Part shown: piece after piece, positions 1 through 10,204 of the stretch
Layout: each line of letters opens with the position of its first letter
Position numbering within the stretch: position 1 is the stretch's first letter
NCBI GenBank assembly: GCA_037176905.1
Contig: JBBBWG010001782.1
Location: 1-34,786, forward strand
Origin: Azolla pinnata
Lineage: Eukaryota > Streptophyta > Polypodiopsida > Salviniales > Salviniaceae
Length of the DNA stretch: 34,786 nt
Reading direction: 5' to 3'
The notes under the pieces: generated by a model
The model's input: only the letters and a program-made list of their open reading frames with translations
What the model was told of the DNA's origin: nothing
The model's database searches: none
Made by a program: the position numbers and the translations under genes

Positions 1-930
1 GTAATCCAGCTGTCTCCCGGTCTATTACTGCCCAAGCAGCTTTCGTGTATCCGCTCTGATGGTTTGCGATATGGTCGTGTATCGTCCGACGAAGCCAAAC
101 TGAACTCACTGCTAAGTGCTCGGGCATGGGTTAGCAGGTGTGAAATGCAGATATTATCTGCTCGATCACCCCATCTCTGTAAGTCGAGGGATCGTACACA
201 TTATAGACATCTAGTGTGACGAGTTCGAGCAAGTATCGACGCGTGCCTCGACCTAATCGATCAGTCACGATACCCCCACTGTCATCGAGTGTCTAGAATA
301 ATCGATCAACAGGGGTTTCCTGACCAGCTCGATCGCTGCTAGTAGCGCAAACGTGTGTGTTGCCATCGACATCATCATCGCCTCCGCAACAACCACGATG
401 TCCACGTCCACGTCCACGTCGCGAACTATGGGAGGCAGGGCTTGCACGTGAAGATGTGCCAGGACTCGATCTGGCTTGACTCGAGGCAAGGCTCACTCGC
501 GACGATGAGGTCGAGGCTGAAACAGGGGACGTCAGCCGCGGGGTAGAGCCAATCCTAGGCCGAGTGAGAGGGGGAGGCATAGTTGGACTCCCTGCAGTGG
601 TGTCCGTAGATAGGCAACGACGCCGCTGCACGTCGTGTCACACGACAGCACAAGGGCTGTCTCATGGGGTGGGCCCACCTAGGGGCGTGCTCCAAGCTGT
701 CTGGGGTGTGGCGATACCAAAGTGGTGGCCAAACTCGCATCAAATGACCCTGGCCGACCCCTCACTGGTGGGACCGGAGGTGGGCGCCATACCATATATG
801 GTCCCAACTCCTCTGGTGGGGGCATGCCACCAAAGTGCTTAGTCATCTGATGCTGCCATTCTCTCATGGCAGCATGATAACTCCACCAGTCAGTCTCCAA
901 GGAAAGTGGTATCGGCAATCTATCAGCCAT
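1..930 (-). pseudogene. Unrecognised broken coding remnant, possibly transposon-derived
   Basis: I do not recognise this gene. On the minus strand there is an open stretch from an ATG at 930 down to 679; its start contains WWSYHAAMREWQHQM followed by a Pro-rich segment. A second open stretch, 631-293, is rich in Ser, Pro and Arg with an RGRGRGHRG run. It continues in the same frame past a single TAG at 293-295 into readable sequence that includes YDPSTYRDGVIEQII and, after another stop, RRTIHDHIANHQSGYTKAAW. A Pro/Ser-rich region followed by a Trp- and Arg-rich block recalls the accessory proteins of plant CACTA elements (Transposase_24/TNP1-like), but this is only a resemblance. It is interrupted by stops and a frame change, runs off the left edge, and lies opposite in strand to the TNP2 copy that follows, so it is probably not that element's second gene. 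Confidence 0.3.
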
Positions 931-943
931 CTATCAGACATTT

Positions 944-1765
944 AAAATTTGTGTTTAGGGTCTAAGGTTTTCAACATTCATGTAATTTAGGGTTTAGGGT
1001 TTCCTGAAATTTAGGGTTTAGCACCATTTTAGGGTTTACGGCCATTTTAGGGTTTACGGCCATTTTAGGGTCTCCATAAATTTAGGGTTTAGGGTTAATT
1101 TGGGTTTAGGGTTTTTCAACCAATTTAGGGTTTTTCTACCAGATTAGGGTTTTCAGGAATTTATGGTTTCCAGAAATTTAGGGTTTAGGGTAATTTAGGG
1201 TTTAGGACCATTTTAGGGTTTCCAGAAATTAAGGATTTAGGGTTAATTTGGGTTTAGGTTTTTTCAACCAATTTAGGGTTTTTTAACCAGATTAGGGTTT
1301 TTGGTAATTAAGGGTTTCCAAAAATTTAGGGTTTTCGACCAATTTAGGGTTTAGGGCCGTTTTAGGGTTTCTAGAAATTTAGGGTTTAGGGTTAATTTGG
1401 GTTTAGGGTTTTTCAACCAATTTAGGTTTTTCTACCAACTTAGGGTTTCCTAGAAATTAGGGTTTCCGGAAATTTAGGGTAATTTAGAGTTTAGGGTAAT
1501 TTGGTTTAGCGTTTCAACCAATTCACGGTTTCTCAATTTAGGGTTTAGGGTTTAGGGAAATTTAGGGTTTAGGGTTTCAACCAATTTAGGGTTTAGGGGT
1601 TTTCAACCAATTTAGGGTTTTCAACCAAATTAAGTTTTCTAGAAATTTAGGGTAATTTAGGGTTTAGCGTTTCAACCAATTCACAGTTTCTCAATTTAGG
1701 GTTTAGGGTTTCAGCCAATTTAGGGTTTTGGGTTTAGGGTTTAGCATTTTTCAACTACTTTATGG
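944..1765. repeat. Degenerate interstitial telomere-like array (TTTAGGG)
   Basis: About 0.8 kb is dominated by TTTAGGG and near variants (TTTAGGGTTTAGGG, AATTTAGGG). They are interrupted at irregular intervals by short spacers such as TTTCAACCAA, CCAGAAAT and GGCCATTT. The spacers recur, so part of the array is a longer unit of roughly 30-45 bp built on the telomere motif, not a pure telomere. All copies run in the same direction. It abuts a 20-bp satellite and then the left TNP2 element. It has no coding potential. Confidence 0.9.
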
Positions 1766-1779
1766 TTTTTCAACCAAAA

Positions 1780-2100
1780 TTCACTAATTCACCACAAATG
1801 TTTTGACAAATTTCACTAATATAGCCAAATAGGCTTAAATTCAAGACAAATTTCACTAATTCACGATAAATTTCACTAATTCATGACAAATTTCAGTAAT
1901 TCACGACAAATTTCACCACAAATTTGACTAATACAAGCAAATAAAACTAAATTAACGACAAATACCACTAATTCCGCACACATTTCACGACAAATTTCAG
2001 TAATACATGCAAACACCACTAAATTAACAACAAATTTCATTAAGTCTACACCAAATTTCGCTAATATAGCTCGATCACCACTAATTTTCCCCAAAATTCA
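1780..2100. repeat. AT-rich tandem repeat, ~20-bp unit
   Basis: Units close to ACAAATTTCACTAATTCACG repeat about a dozen times; several are spaced exactly 20 bp and others about 40 bp after divergence. Variants substitute CAGTAAT, TTGACTAAT or ATATAGC. The repeat makes short open frames on both strands that look protein-like but only reflect the unit. Confidence 0.8.
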
Positions 2101-2394
2101 TGTACTTACTTGCTAATTGAGCTTTTGAGCTGGAGGAGCAAGAGGCGAGCAGCAGTATCAGTAGCAGCAAAAGCAATAGCAGGTGTAGCAGCAGCAGCAA
2201 TAGCAATCCAGCAGCAGCAACAACAACAGAAGCAGCAGAAGAAGCAATAGAAGCAGCAACACTAGAACTAATAGGGGCAAGGTGCAGAGTGAGCAAGGGC
2301 GAGCAAGGGATAGCAGGAGAGCAGGGGTGGGCAAGGGAGACATAGAGCACAGGAGGTAGAGTTTGGAATTTTGCGGAAAAAACACCCCCAACTG

Positions 2395-2541
2395 TTGTTT
2401 GCCGCACAGTTACCGCGTGAGTTACCGCTATTTTACCGCGAACCTGCAGAACAACAACCGCGAATTTGCCGCGACTTAGCTGCGTGTTTGCCGCGAAGTT
2501 GCCGCGAGTTTGCCGCTTGCTTGGCGCTCAGTTAGCCGCAG
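2395..2541 (+). repeat. 5' flanking 11-bp array (TTTGCCGCRAN), left element
   Basis: GCCGC-containing units such as TTTGCCGCGA and TTACCGCG are spaced about 11 bp apart just upstream of the presumed start codon at 2551. The motif reads TTGCCGC on the gene strand. A matching array lies at the same position in the second copy (29165-29375, reversed). Confidence 0.75.
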
Positions 2542-3404
2542 GAATTATCAATGGATGCCGATCCACACCACAGTAGTTCAGAGTCATCCTCGACCGATGT
2601 AGAGGAGTTGCGCAGGACACACATCGGCCAATGGGGAGCAGAGGAGTTGCGCAGGATACCATTCGATGTAGGTGTGACCGATGCAGAAAAAGATTTAGGA
2701 GAGCTAGTCGTGTAGTGCACGATCATATATGCAAATGGGGCTGTTGGAATCTTGAAGAGTCACCCCATGATGATCCACATTATACAGTTGCACCGCGGTT
2801 GTTACGTGACTAATACAAGCGGGCAAGGGCACAGGCTGAAGAAGAAGATGCGCATGTACGACAACGTTTGAATAAAGTAGTGGATGATCTAAAGGGTTTA
2901 GCGGCGCAAGAACATGATCCCAATGAGCAAATGGAAGGTATGATTGAAGATCTGCATCGACTAGAACGTTGGCAGGGATCTGGACGTCAGGCAAGGGAAG
3001 GCCCCACTTCCGACTTGTCGACGTTACTACAGGCTGGTAGAACACCGATTTACGATAGAGCTAGCTTCTCTGTGCTTCGGGCAGTGATGGAGATCATGAA
3101 TCTCCAAACATCGTATGGATGGAGTATTCCGTCGGTGGATGCATTGCTACGTCTCATGGGGAAGATGTTGTAGCTCCATCGTCTTCTAGCTTTGCACAAA
3201 GATGCAAGGATGCAGATGATCACATTGCATGGGCTCGACTACGTCAGAATCCATGCATGTATCAACGACTGTGTGCTATTTCGAGGTGAATTAGCAGATC
3301 TATCTGCATGCCCCAACTGTGGAGAGCCCAGATATCGACAAGACGTATCATCATTGCAAGTTCCTCGCAAGGTTAGCCTGAAACTATATTGCTTACACAT
3401 ATTC

Positions 3405-3635
3405 TTTCATGTTTGCCAAGTTGCAGCAACTTTGCTCCAGATTTGCCGCAATGTTGCTGCAAGTTTGCCACAACGTTGCTGCAAGTTTGCCACGTGTTTG
3501 TTGCAACATTGCCGCGTGTTTGCTGCAACATTGCCGCATGTTTGTTGCAACATTGCCGCGTGTTTGCTGCAAAATAGCTACATTGTTGCCGCGAATTTGA
3601 AGCATGTTGCTGCAAAATCGTTGCAACTTTGATTT
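3405..3635 (+). repeat. Intron-1 11-bp array with 22-bp higher order, left element
   Basis: Lies inside the intron 3372-3669. Units TTGCCGCGTGT and TTGCTGCAACA alternate, giving a 22-bp higher-order repeat for at least four cycles (about 3490-3575). The gene-strand orientation is TTGCCGC. Because 11 is not a multiple of 3, all three frames stay open and give Cys/Leu/Ala-rich spurious proteins on both strands. Confidence 0.85.
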
Positions 3636-4539
3636 GCAACCCTAAACCCTTCCCCTTTGCAAATTACAGGTACTCTGACACTTCCAGTTATTCCGAGAAT
3701 TCGTATGATGTTTCAATGTCGATCAATCGCGCCATTGATGTGTTGGCATGTAACTCATGGGAGCCATGATGGCAAGTGGAGAATACCAGCCAATTCCCCA
3801 ACGTGGCAACATATCGATAGTACTTGGCCTGCGTTTGGAGATGAACAAGGTTACTTGAGGCTGGGATTAGGGACGGATGGAGTGAAGCCGTTTGGACTTC
3901 GAAGCAGCTCATACAGTGTTTGGCCAGTTGTGCTAGTCAATTACAACCTACCTCCACACATGGCGATCAAGAAGGGTCATACTATGTTAACACTCTTCAT
4001 CCCTGGAAAGTACAAGGTCGCAAATATGGATGTGTACCTGGCACCACTTGTGGAAGAGTTGCAGATATTATGGCAAGGGGTTCCAGTAGAAGATATCTCT
4101 AAGGCCAATCCCAATCGCCTATTCAACCTTCAAGCAATCCAGTCTAGACAATGCATGACTTCCTAGGGTTAGGGCAATGTTCAGGTTGAACCTTAAACCC
4201 TAAACCGATCTAGATCTCTTCTATGTACAATTAACGACAATTCGTAATTACTCTAACACAAGTGATTTTTAACTCACAAGTTTATCGACCTCAGGGTACC
4301 ATGCCTATCCTAGATGTGGACCATCCCTCTTGTCTACACGACCGCCTCACCTCAAACGTGTGAATATTTATTCAAATCACGATAGATTTCTTCCACCCAC
4401 GCATCAACGCTACCAACGAGCTGAAAACGGGAAAACGCCAAGATATGTCAATATGAAAGAGTGGAAGGAGATGTGGGTGCAAGCTAATGGAGAAGTTGTG
4501 CTAGGGATGTCCCGGTAAGAGCGTTTAATTAGACTATGT

Positions 4540-4820
4540 CATTTGCAGCAAGTTTGTCGGGACTTTGCAGGAATTTTGCCGCAACTTTGCCGCGACATTG
4601 CAGCAAGTTTGCAACAACTTTTCCGCGAGTTTGCCACAACGTTGCCGCAATTTTGCAACAAGTTTGCAACAACTTTTCCGCGAGTTTGCTGCAACTTTGC
4701 CGCGTGTTTGCCGGAACTTTGCCGCGTGTTTGCTACAATTTTGCCGCACTGTTTGCCGCAAATTTGCTGCAAAATAGTTGCATTGTTTGTTGCATGCTTG
4801 CCGCATGTTTGTAGAAACTT
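4540..4820 (+). repeat. Intron-3 11-bp array, left element
   Basis: This is the most regular array: from about 4547 to 4770 the units TTTGCCGCAAC, TTTGCCGCGAC, TTTGCAACAAC and TTTTCCGCGAG follow one another at exactly 11 bp for about twenty copies. It sits within the intron 4515-4865 and is followed by CCCTAAACCCTAAACCC before the 3' splice site. Confidence 0.85.
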
Positions 4821-5454
4821 CGTCTCCCTAAACCCTAAACCCTTATCGTTGTGTGATGTGTGCAGATTGTTAATATTTTTCGAGTTGCCGGATTGGGATG
4901 ACCTCAAAATCAACCACTTATTGGACCCAATGCACATCTTCAAGAATGTGGCAACGACGGTGTGGGACCACCTGATGGGCGTCAGAGACTCGTTGGCTAT
5001 TTGGATGGATTTGCAGTGTTGCGGGAAGATGCCCAGTGCATGGTTGGTGGAGCGCAAAAATTGACAAGTGATATTGCCGAGGGCTCCGTGGACATTGACG
5101 AGATCAGAGATACGAGATGTAAAGGAGATGATCACAACGGTTAGAACCCCAACCGGGTATATCCGGTGTTTGAGAGGGGCGTTCTCTAAACAAAGACGCA
5201 AAGGGGTGGAACAACTCATGGGTTTGAAGTCCCATGATTGGCATAAGATGTTACAGGTACCTAATTGGATATGTAGCCTCAAATGTCTCTAAAATTTTAA
5301 TCAGCTTGGATTTTATAACTCAGCTACTAATATTTGATGATTTCTATTTTTTCGATAGTTCATTTTGCTGATTCGCGTATCAAGAATAGCTTCTGAATCA
5401 CACCGACAGTGTTTATACAAGCTCGGTGCACTCGTCCATTTTGTAAGCATGAAA

Positions 5455-5539
5455 GAGTCAGGTGGATCCATTCTCACTAGAGGATACCTTTTTGTGATCC
5501 ATTCTCACGAGTCAGGTGGATCCATTCTCACTAGAGGAT
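5455..5539 (+). repeat. Local direct duplication replacing the DUF4218 core
   Basis: A ~31-bp segment beginning GAGTCAGGTGGATCCATTC occurs at 5455-5485 and again at 5509-5539, separated by a related GTGATCCATTCTCAC piece. In the second copy of the element this point continues into the DUF4218 domain (26530-25974). The duplication therefore marks the repaired junction of an internal deletion of several hundred bases. Confidence 0.7.
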
Positions 5540-6679
5540 CAGTCCGAGCATCGTGCAACCATAACGCAAGATGAGTGGGAATATGCGCGCGGTTGCAGTC
5601 CTATAGTACAGTAAACCCTAACCCTAATACCGAACTTACTATCAATACTAAACATGCTGTCATTTCTATAACAGATCGTTTTATTAATGTTGTAGTGCAC
5701 TTATTATAATGCAATTTGGTGGGACGGCACCCATTACCGCACCGAAACCATTGATTGGAACCGGTATACGGCGGATTCTAGAGTGATCGGCACGTATGAG
5801 GGGGAGGATGGACAGGAGCAGGAATATTGTGGGATTATCAAAAACATCATTAAACTTGACTATCGAAGATTCGACGTGTTTGTCTTCGATGTCAGATGGT
5901 TTAAAGATGTTTTGGATAAGGTCCCAGAAGGTTCGATTACTATAGATGGCAGCGGCTTTACGATGATTGACTCCACGCGGATCTGCAGTGCCTCGGAAGG
6001 GACCTTCATATTGCCATCTCATTGTGAACAGGTAGTTGCTAGTTCTTCAACATTGCAAAGATTATATTCTAATTATGCTATAGACCCTAAACCCTAACCC
6101 AAACTGGTATTGTTGCGTCATGCAGGCCATTTTCCAACCAGTACTGCATAATGAGAAGTGGTGGTACGTGATCCCGATGGCACCACGTACTAAACCACTA
6201 TTTCATTCTTTGTTGCCAGAATCGGGGCAAGTCGTCGATGTACATAATTTGCCGATGGACACAGATACAACATCGAATCAAAGAAATGACAATACAACTC
6301 ATGTACACCCATCCACAACAGAAGGTGCCAGATCATGGGTTGCTGCGGAATTGCTCCACAATGATGAAGCTCAAATCGAAACTGGGAGTCTACTTGATGT
6401 TGTTGAAGGTGATGAAGTTGATCCAGATCTAGCTACGGATGGCGAACCCAGCAACATGGATGCTTCCGTCGACTTATGTATCGAGTTAGGTTCCTGGGAC
6501 ATGATTGATATTGATGAAGACACTAATATATTCCTCACTATTGATATTGATCCGTTCTCTATAATTGATTCTTATGCTAACCATAATTCATGATATATAT
6601 TTTTATTCAATGAAATCGTATATTTTCTGGTTAAATGTCCTATATTTCCATTACGGTTTTCATTAAATTTTCTACATTC

Positions 6680-6805
6680 CTATACAATGTTGCGGCAGGG
6701 TTGGGCAAAGTTCCAACATGGATGCAGCAAAGTTCCAACATGGATGTAGCAAAGTTGCGGCAACTTCGCGACAAATTTGCAACAAGGTTGCAGCAATTGT
6801 TTATA
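6680..6805 (-). repeat. 3' array (inner part), inverted motif orientation, left element
   Basis: Units such as GTTGCGGCAA, GATGCAGCAAAG and TTGCAACAAG follow the stop codon. Here the + strand reads GCGGCAA, opposite to the 5' and intronic arrays. A matching block follows the right copy's stop codon at 24600-24930. Confidence 0.75.
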
Positions 6806-6844
6806 CCCCTAATTTGCCTGAAATGAGCTGAAATGGGAGATTAA

Positions 6845-7480
6845 CACGCTTGTTGCGGTAATTATGCGGATAAGTCGCGGCAAATATGCAGTTGTTTGGC
6901 GGTAAACTCACAGCAAATAAGCAGCATAATCGCAGCAAAATTCGCTGCAAACTCGCGGCAATAGTTGCTGCCAAGTTGTGGCAATAGTTGATGCAAAACG
7001 TGCGGCAATTTTGCGGTAAAATTCAATGTTGCGGTAAAATCGCCGGCAAAAATTGCGGAAAAAGTTCCGGATATAGTTGTGGTAATATGCCCGGATAGAA
7101 TTGCGGCAATTCTCGCGGAAACATTTCAGCTAAGATTGTAGAAAATTGAAAGTTTTTTGAGCGGGAATATGCCCGGCAACGCCAGCGTAAATCAATCTAG
7201 CAAATTTGCAGATTTTTCTTGTGGAAAAATGTCCGGCTAATCTCGCGGAAACAGCTGCGTCAAAGCTCTCGATAATGGCGTGCATATGATCGTAGCAAAA
7301 TTGGCGTTGGTGGTCGCGACAAATGCGCGGATAAAGGCGCGGCAAAATGTCCGGCGAAATTCGCAGTAAAGTTCGCGGAAAATCTCGCGGTAAGGGCCAC
7401 GGTAAAATTACTGCGCAGAAAAAAAACTTTTGCAGCAACTTTGCTGTGTTGCGACAAAGTCGCCGCAAACTGTCGCAGCA
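6845..7480 (-). repeat. 3' terminal array, inverted motif orientation, left element
   Basis: A longer, more degenerate stretch of GCGGCAA/GCGGTAA units (for example TTGCGGTAA, CTCGCGGCAA, TCGCGGTAAG). It includes a non-repetitive core around 7150-7330 shared with 23600-23820 on the opposite strand. The matching minus-strand frames read similarly in both copies (KICKFA, LIYAG, AQKTFNF), but those frames are by-products of the repeat and show no domain. Confidence 0.75.
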
Positions 7481-7494
7481 AACAACCAATTACC

Positions 7495-7960
7495 TTGTAC
7501 TGGTAAGTATGCATATCTAGGTGAATACAAAGGTATGTATGTATATACATGCCAATATGCATGTATGTATGTGTTTACAGATAAATATGCATCGATCTGT
7601 CCATATACAGGTGAATATACATGTATAAATTGATGAATATGAGCGCATGCTTTCTAATAAAGACAAATATCCATGTATATATGCATATATTGATGAATGA
7701 ATATGTACAAGAGGAGACAGATAAATAAGAAGTCAAAATATCTCACATGATAGTCTTAGATAGACCTCCTATATAAATAGGCAGTGAGGCCTTGAGTTCC
7801 TCATTCGTCTTCAAAGTTCTTAGACTTTGTAGCTTCTAAAATTTCGAAGATTTATATATGTTTTTAAAATTGAGAAAAAAAAGAAATATATAAAAATAAA
7901 TAAAATAATTATATCATGTTAAAAAGTTTTTTTTCAATATAAATATAATTTTATTTTTTA
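7495..7960 (+). repeat. TATA-bearing LTR-like or promoter-like dispersed repeat, copy 1
   Basis: A CATACATA/GGTGAATATACATG-type minisatellite (7500-7700) is followed by a clear TATA box (TATATAAATAG, 7770-7780) and then GGCAGTGAGGCCTTGAGTT. The same order occurs inverted at 20430-21130 (TATAAATAGGCAGTGAGGGC on the minus strand). Conserved TATA plus downstream leader in two dispersed copies suggests the U3/R part of an LTR or another mobile promoter. LTR ends, a PBS and coding sequence were not found. Confidence 0.4.
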
Positions 7961-7979
7961 AAGTTTATTTTTTCTTTTG

Positions 7980-8395
7980 CATGTTTACTGCAACACAGTT
8001 GCGCCGTTTGCCATAACAATAGACGCTAGTGTAATTGCAAATCTAGACACGACTCTAGACGTGCCTACGGTCGCATCTAAACTTGAAGTAAGAGTGGCAT
8101 CGAAACTTGCAGTAACAGTCGTGTCTACATGTCCAACTGAAGATGCAACAAAGGTCATATCTACATGCAACTAAATTGCAATAATTCTAATGTCTACAAG
8201 TGAAGTAAAGGTTGCATCAACTACAGGTGCAATTATAGCTGCAGTAAATGTCGTATCTACAAGTGCAGTTTAGGTCACGTTTATATGTCTAGTTACAGGT
8301 GCAGTAAGGCTCATGTATACAGGTGCAGTAAAGTTTGCATCTATAGGTGCAATAAAAGCCACGGTAAATGTCACGGTAAAGGTCGCAGTAAACTA
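7980..8395 (+). repeat. Degenerate minisatellite, CTACAGGTGCAGTAAAGGT type
   Basis: Variants of ACAGGTGCAGTAAAGGTCGTATCT recur about a dozen times at roughly 24-36 bp spacing, becoming CACGGTAAAGGTCGCAGTAA at the end. The unit resembles, but is not, the 11-bp array of the TNP2 elements. A short frame through it (about 7977-8174) is repeat-derived. Confidence 0.7.
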
Positions 8396-8886
8396 TCGAA
8401 ATCATGAACTCGTGTTATCAAACTTATCAAGTAAGTTGACCTTTTGGTTTTTATTGTAGTGGGGTGGAAAGGATTTGGAGACAAGGTAGCTATAGATGAA
8501 CGAGTCGAAGAGGAAGTAAGATCTGCAGGCCATTGGAAATTCATTGGTGCTGGAAGAGAGCTGATTATTTTGTTCTCCACTTCTATTGTTGTATTAGCTT
8601 GAAGCATACGCAAGGTCAAGAGACAAGATACTTGAGAGACAAACAGAGAGGCAACATATAACAAATAGTAGGAGATAAAGAGAGCTTTATATGTAAGCAT
8701 AGTTTGAGCCCAATATTTCGTCTATATGCTATACACCATATTCGTAATATTCGGGAATGGGAAATAGGCTTAAGAATATTTTTAATCCATTCGTAAATAA
8801 GCACCATTACATAATGTAGCTTCATTATGTAACTTCAAAATTCGAAAATTCTAGCATCTAGATGTATAATCTAGTATCGTCTAACT
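8396..8886. other. No recognisable feature
   Basis: AT-rich sequence between the minisatellite and the hAT remnant. Short frames exist on both strands, without motifs or repeat structure that I can name. Confidence 0.5.
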
Positions 8887-9830
8887 CTATTCACTTGTTT
8901 CTTCAATATCTTCAACAATTTCATCTTCAATACCATCAATATTTTCAGCATTTTTCTCATGGTTCTCATCATTCTTATCAATGATTAATTCATTTTGTCT
9001 TTGCATTGTCAAAATCCTATTATCATGAGCTTCCTTTCTTATCATATCCCAAGTAATTTCATCGAGGAATAATCCATTTTCTTTGATTCTTCTAATGAGA
9101 CGATGATTTGTATGTATCTAAACCGATTTCTCTACATGTGCATGTCTCAATCTATTTTTTCTTTTGGTATGTATCAATGAGAAAGTGATCCAATTTCTTT
9201 CACATGGAGATGCACATGTAGCATGACAAAGCATATGAATTGCAAGCCTTCTTAAGTTGGGAGTGCAAAATCCAAACATTTCCCACCACTTAATTGCATG
9301 TTGCATTCTAATTTGTTCATTGGTGGCAGGAAGTTGAAATGTTGTTTTCTCTTGAGTTCTATAAGCATAAGTCTCAAATCAAATAAAGCACCTTGTAGAC
9401 CCACATCATCACTAGCATAATGCATAATAGTTTCAATCGATTGTATTTTTTCTCTCCAGATTGGATGCAAAAGAATTAGCTACTTGCATTGGTGAATGTA
9501 ACATTGTCATTCTACATATGCACATTCCAACGATTTCATCTAATGGTTTATCTATGTCTAATACCTCCTTTTACTTGATGAACTACTAACAAAAGATGAC
9601 GATAGACGATCACTAATAGACATTGACCTTCTAGGAACAACATTTGCGTCAGCATTTGCACCACCAGCATCAACATTCACATTATCGTTCAAATCAATAT
9701 TTTGCACCATTACCATCTTTTTATCAACATTTTGACCTCCTCTTTTACTTCAATACTTATTTTGTGGCATTTACCAATACCTTGAACTTTTAATCCTAAA
9801 AGATGAGCTCTTATCCGGTGTCACAGTATA
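8887..9830 (-). pseudogene. hAT-superfamily transposase remnant (BED finger end plus dimerisation domain)
   Basis: Reading leftward: at 9820-9714 the C-terminal half of a BED zinc finger and linker is visible (HRIRAHLLGLKVQGIGKC). A Ser/Asn-rich linker at 9716-9558 follows (RRSMSISDRLSSSFVSSSSS). After a frame change comes a short relic near 9540-9480. The hAT C-terminal dimerisation domain is at 9306-9121 (KWWEMFGFCTPNLRRLAIHM; CERNWITFSLIHTKRKNRL). An in-frame TAG at 9118-9120 interrupts it, after which the frame stays open to 8887 (IHTNHRLI; acidic tail). The catalytic centre of a normal ~600-700 residue transposase is missing, so this is an internally deleted, non-coding relic. Target duplication and terminal repeats were not located. 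Confidence 0.75.
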
Positions 9831-10200
9831 TATGGTAGCCCAAACCCTACAACATCGGCAAGGTCCAGCAACAACAACACAACATTGATTGCGATGCTTA
9901 CATGGAATTTGAAAGATACCTTTAAAGGCATTCTAGCTCTTTGGAATTATTACATTCAAAACTCTTTTCTCTAACCATCTGAATCTTATGAAATTGCAAA
10001 TTTATACAAAAAACGGCTTAATGCACACTAAGAAGAACTGAGAAATCAATGCAAAAATTAAAAATTGAAATCCACAATAAAGAAATTGAAATGGCTACCA
10101 CACAGAAATTGAAATTAAAACAAACAAGTAAAGTTGAAACTTGGGAAATTTAAATAGGGATTTACATGATGAGCTGAGTGATCCAACGCAGCAAGGAATT
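9831..10200. other. No recognisable gene; AT-rich sequence
   Basis: Probably the upstream part of the hAT relic followed by unrelated AT-rich DNA. No motif was found beyond the BED fragment already listed. Confidence 0.4.
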
Positions 10201-10204
10201 GAGG

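Larger units (their letters stand above)
2551..6593 (+). pseudogene. TNP2-type transposase pseudogene, left copy
   Basis: This is a decayed cut-and-paste transposase, inferred from seven readable exons: about 2551-3371, 3670-4184, 4295-4514, 4866-5256, 5359-~5580, 5675-6031 and 6126-6593, most with GT..AG borders. Domains in order: transposase-associated Cys-rich domain (CDRCRKRF, VVHDHICKWG, ~2660-2760); TNP2 N-terminal region (YGWSIPSVDALLRLMGKML; HGLDYVRIHACINDC; CPNCGEPRYR); Transposase_21 core (LGLGTDGVKPFGL, SYSVWPVVLVNYNLPPHM; FFELPDWDDLKINHLLDPMH); start of DUF4218 (GLKSHDWHKMLQ); DUF4216 (CGIIKNIIKLDYRRFDVFVF; EKWWYVIPMAPRTK). The C-terminal tail is acidic. Lesions: in-frame stops at 2811 and 3171, a frameshift near 2630 with a duplicated GAGGAGTTGCGCAGG, a frameshift near 3690, a stop near 4163, and loss of most of DUF4218, replaced by a short duplication at 5455-5539. 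The start ATG at 2551 is chosen from the aligned second copy. Confidence 0.85.
2100..7494 (+). mobile_element. TNP2/Transposase_21 (CACTA-superfamily-like) element, left copy
   Basis: The element spans a 5' segment rich in GAGCAGCAG/GGAGCAAG (about 2100-2390), a 5' 11-bp array, the transposase pseudogene (2551-6593) and two 3' arrays in opposite motif orientation. The interval is defined by comparison with the inverted second copy at 23494-29828: the same blocks occur in the same order. The right boundary is placed at ATTACC, 7494, because both copies lose similarity there; the left boundary is approximate. No CACTA/TAGTG terminus and no convincing target duplication were seen, so assignment to the CACTA superfamily rests on the transposase domains, not on the ends. 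Confidence 0.7.

Noticed and set aside
3192..5064. Cys/Leu/Ala-rich open frames on both strands through the intronic arrays (e.g. 3409-3600, 4543-5064, 4539-5282)
   Set aside because: An 11-bp unit without stops keeps every frame open and yields 11-residue patterns; the same happens in both strands and both element copies. Only the N- or C-terminal parts that coincide with transposase exons are real.
2550..6600. A CRISPR array or other prokaryotic defence system behind the regularly spaced short repeats
   Set aside because: The repeats are contiguous 11-bp units without unique spacers, and the introns and proteins are eukaryotic.
7130..7562. Minus-strand Arg/Pro/Leu-rich frames similar to a + strand frame at 23520-23819, which look like a conserved protein
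   Set aside because: The similarity is explained by homologous 3' arrays of the two elements; the frame has no domain, no start context and consists largely of repeat-derived residues.
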